From assembly GCA_011800805.1 (NCBI GenBank), contig MPNW01000572.1, forward strand, positions 15,480 through 45,661: a DNA stretch of 30,182 nt. The letters are read 5' to 3'. Positions 28,431 to 30,182 of this stretch are shown here, one piece after another. Within the stretch, counting starts at the first letter, position 1, and each line of letters opens with the position of its first letter. The notes under the pieces are model-generated. The model did not search any database, was not told the DNA's origin, and worked only from the letters and a program-made list of their open reading frames with translations. The translations under genes and the position numbers were made by a program. Origin of the DNA: Hirudo medicinalis (taxonomy: Eukaryota; Annelida; Clitellata; Hirudinida; Hirudinidae).

Positions 28431-29142
28431 TTTGTTAAAATATGCTCGCCATTTGGAGACAGCTTTCTCAGTCATAAGTTTTTGAAGAACAAGAAGATGT
28501 TAGAAGAAAAGAGAGAAGTGTCAAAATTTGCAATTCATGTTTAGATTCCTATTTAATGCAATGTGACAACAGTAAACGAAATATAATAGCTCGAAAACTT
28601 TGTAAGCTCTATGGAAGTCAATTTTTTGTGCCTGAAATCCTTAATGATTTCATCAACTTATCCTCGTATCAACCAGATCCAGATGAGATAGAATTTTGCA
28701 ACTTGGTTATAACTACCATTTGAATACAAATTATGATCAATTAGTTAAACAGACTGGACTTGAAATGTTATTTTACAACATTGTTAACTTGTTCAAGAAA
28801 GGTTTTGTATCTATTGATGATAGTCTTAAAAGTCAGTTATCTGCAGAAGGATACATACATAGAGGATGTAAAAACTCTAAATTTCTACTGCAAAGGTTAT
28901 TGCTGGCATCCAAAGGATTGAAGGCTAATCAGGATATTGTAATTGGGAAAGCTGACAAATCAGAACATATGTTATTTTTGACAAATCCAATTATTTTTAT
29001 AAAATATCTAATATGCTTAGTGATGATAGCCAATTTAACAAATTTACCTCTGATCCTACTGATAGCATAAAGAAAAAGGCAAACTTATTAATTGGTTCCA
29101 TCAATGCTCTAATGAAGACACATAAAGTCACAAGTATCATAG

Positions 29143-29208
29143 GTGAGTGTGTGTGTGTGTTAATTAACGTCCATTTCATAACTAGATGATAAGGACGGAT
29201 CACCACAG
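29143..29208 (+). other. Spliceosomal-type intron inside the Penelope-like RT
   Basis: G|GTGAGTGTG to CACCACAG|GT, 66 nt, containing a GT dinucleotide run (29148-29160) and an in-frame stop. Removing it joins VTSIIG to EYKPGYLYCNAKIHK, a conserved RT region. Known: Penelope-like elements of several animals retain introns. Confidence 0.7.
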
Positions 29209-29949
29209 GTGAATATAAACCAGGATATTTATATTGTAATGCCAAAATCCATAAAAAATATGTTCCTCTCAGACTTATTATTTCACAGTGCCCAGCTCCT
29301 ACTTACAATTTGGCTAAGTTCCTTAACAAGCTGATTGCACCGTATTGTCAATCTAAATATAGCATAAAATCTTCTGAATTCATTGATTTGATAAACTCAT
29401 GTCCTGAAAGAGGGAACATTGCTTCCTTAGGTTGAAAGTCTTTTCACTAATGTTCCTATTTTGAGTACCATTGAAATAATTTGTGATTCAGTACACAAAC
29501 ATCCTGTCTTGGAACCACCTCCAATTGGACCAAAGGAGCTGAGAGAAGCTCTTAGATTATGTACAACGGAATCTCCATTTTTTGCTCCATCTGGTGAATT
29601 ATTTCTCCAGATTGATGGTGTAGCTATGGGCTCACCTCTTGGTCCAATTTTTGCTGAATTTTAAATGAACAATATTGAGCAACGTCTAAGTCATTTAATT
29701 GACTGGAACCCGCTCTTGATCTATTGCAGATATGTTGATGACATTTTTATTATGACTCATGAGGAAGAAGATGCTGACTGTCTAATACAGGCTTTTGAAG
29801 ATATATCTGTACTTAAATTTACACATGAATGTTCTGACAAAGATGGTTCTCTGTCCTTTCTTGATGTACTTGTTAAACCATTTGATGACAAATTGCATAT
29901 GGAAGTCCATGTCAAACCCACTAATGCAGGCGAATGTTTGAAGGCTAAT

Positions 29950-30176
29950 AGTGTAGCGACAGCGGCATTGACGACGAAGACGCTACAAAGTTTATTTACA
30001 ACAACGGCAACAATTCTTCGACTGACAACATAACTGCTGGAGTAGCAGCGTAGCAACGTAGCCGGAAGAGTTGGAGAGAGAAGGGAAGAATGCCCTGACT
30101 TAGCTTCTTAAATAGCCAGTCAGGACAAAGGAGGATGTCCACAAACAAAGGATGCGCGCCTGGTAAGTCATCGCTG
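29950..30176. repeat. Right arm of the inverted terminal repeat shared with positions 1-237
   Basis: It begins near GTAGCGACAGCGGCATTGAC and ends CTGGTAAGTCATCGCTG, the reverse complement of the start of the window. It carries six more bases (ATAGGG) to the window end, so the true tip may extend beyond it. Confidence 0.85.
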
Positions 30177-30182
30177 ATAGGG

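Larger units (their letters stand above)
28430..30176 (+). mobile_element. Broken Penelope-like retroelement (RT without endonuclease) with terminal repeat
   Basis: Penelope-like elements encode a telomerase-related RT and usually a GIY-YIG endonuclease. Here the N-terminal region (about 28500-28970), including DQLVKQTGLEMLFYN, leads into the RT (about 28900-29930). RT motifs seen are VESLFTNVP (motif A), QIDGVAMGSPLGPIFAEF (motif B) and RYVDDIFIM (motif C, 29728-29754), then LSFLDVLV. After VKPTNAGECLKAN (about 29950) the sequence switches directly to the terminal repeat, so the endonuclease is missing. Breaks: frameshifts near 28700 and 28977, a 2-base loss at the motif A Asp codon near 29430, and a TAA at 29662-29664. 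A GT-AG intron lies at 29143-29208. The 5' boundary is uncertain. Confidence 0.85.

Noticed and set aside
1..30182. A 30-kb composite transposon carrying two genes between inverted repeats
   Set aside because: Penelope-like elements are not known to move as composite units, and contig ends commonly fall in repeats; no target duplication can be seen.

Overview
The window is AT-rich eukaryotic DNA from an invertebrate animal, most likely a protostome. The evidence is many small exons with GT-AG introns, a phospholipase D with the animal PX-PH-HKD-HKD layout, a lachesin-type immunoglobulin adhesion gene, and introns filled with tRNA-derived SINEs, hAT, Tc1/mariner, MULE, Gypsy and Penelope-like remnants. 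I cannot fix the phylum from sequence alone. There is no operon, CRISPR array or prokaryotic gene.

Layout. Positions 1 to about 400 hold the outer end of a Penelope-like element on the minus strand. Positions 1039-23738 (+) hold one intron-rich phospholipase D gene. I can follow it through about 27 exons, all in compatible phase, for about 1,174 codons: PX domain, PH domain, first HKD motif, a long lineage-specific loop, second HKD motif, and a conserved C-terminus ending VVWT. Its introns carry at least seven copies or fragments of one tRNA-derived SINE family, a second tRNA-like SINE, a dead Tc1/mariner transposase, two dead MULE-like transposases, a Gypsy fragment, a decayed hAT element, and a hAT-like non-autonomous element with clear TIRs and target-site duplication.

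Positions 25468-28040 (-) hold a complete seven-exon lachesin-like gene of about 385 codons: signal peptide, three Ig domains and a hydrophobic tail consistent with a GPI anchor. It is tail-to-tail with the phospholipase gene. A TATA box and two inverted E-boxes lie just upstream of its start. Positions about 28430-30176 (+) hold a broken Penelope-like element whose reverse transcriptase is interrupted by frameshifts, a nonsense codon and a small GT-AG intron. It runs straight into a terminal repeat that is the inverted copy of the one at position 1.

Function. The two genes are not obviously linked. The phospholipase makes phosphatidic acid at membranes. The lachesin-like protein is a cell-surface adhesion molecule. 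The most interesting points are a well-supported GC-AG intron in the phospholipase gene with two more donor sites of the same type, the intron inside the Penelope-like element, the inverted terminal repeats at both window ends, and the direct GGTTC arrays inside the TIR-bounded element at 22181-23215. I found no clearly new biological system.
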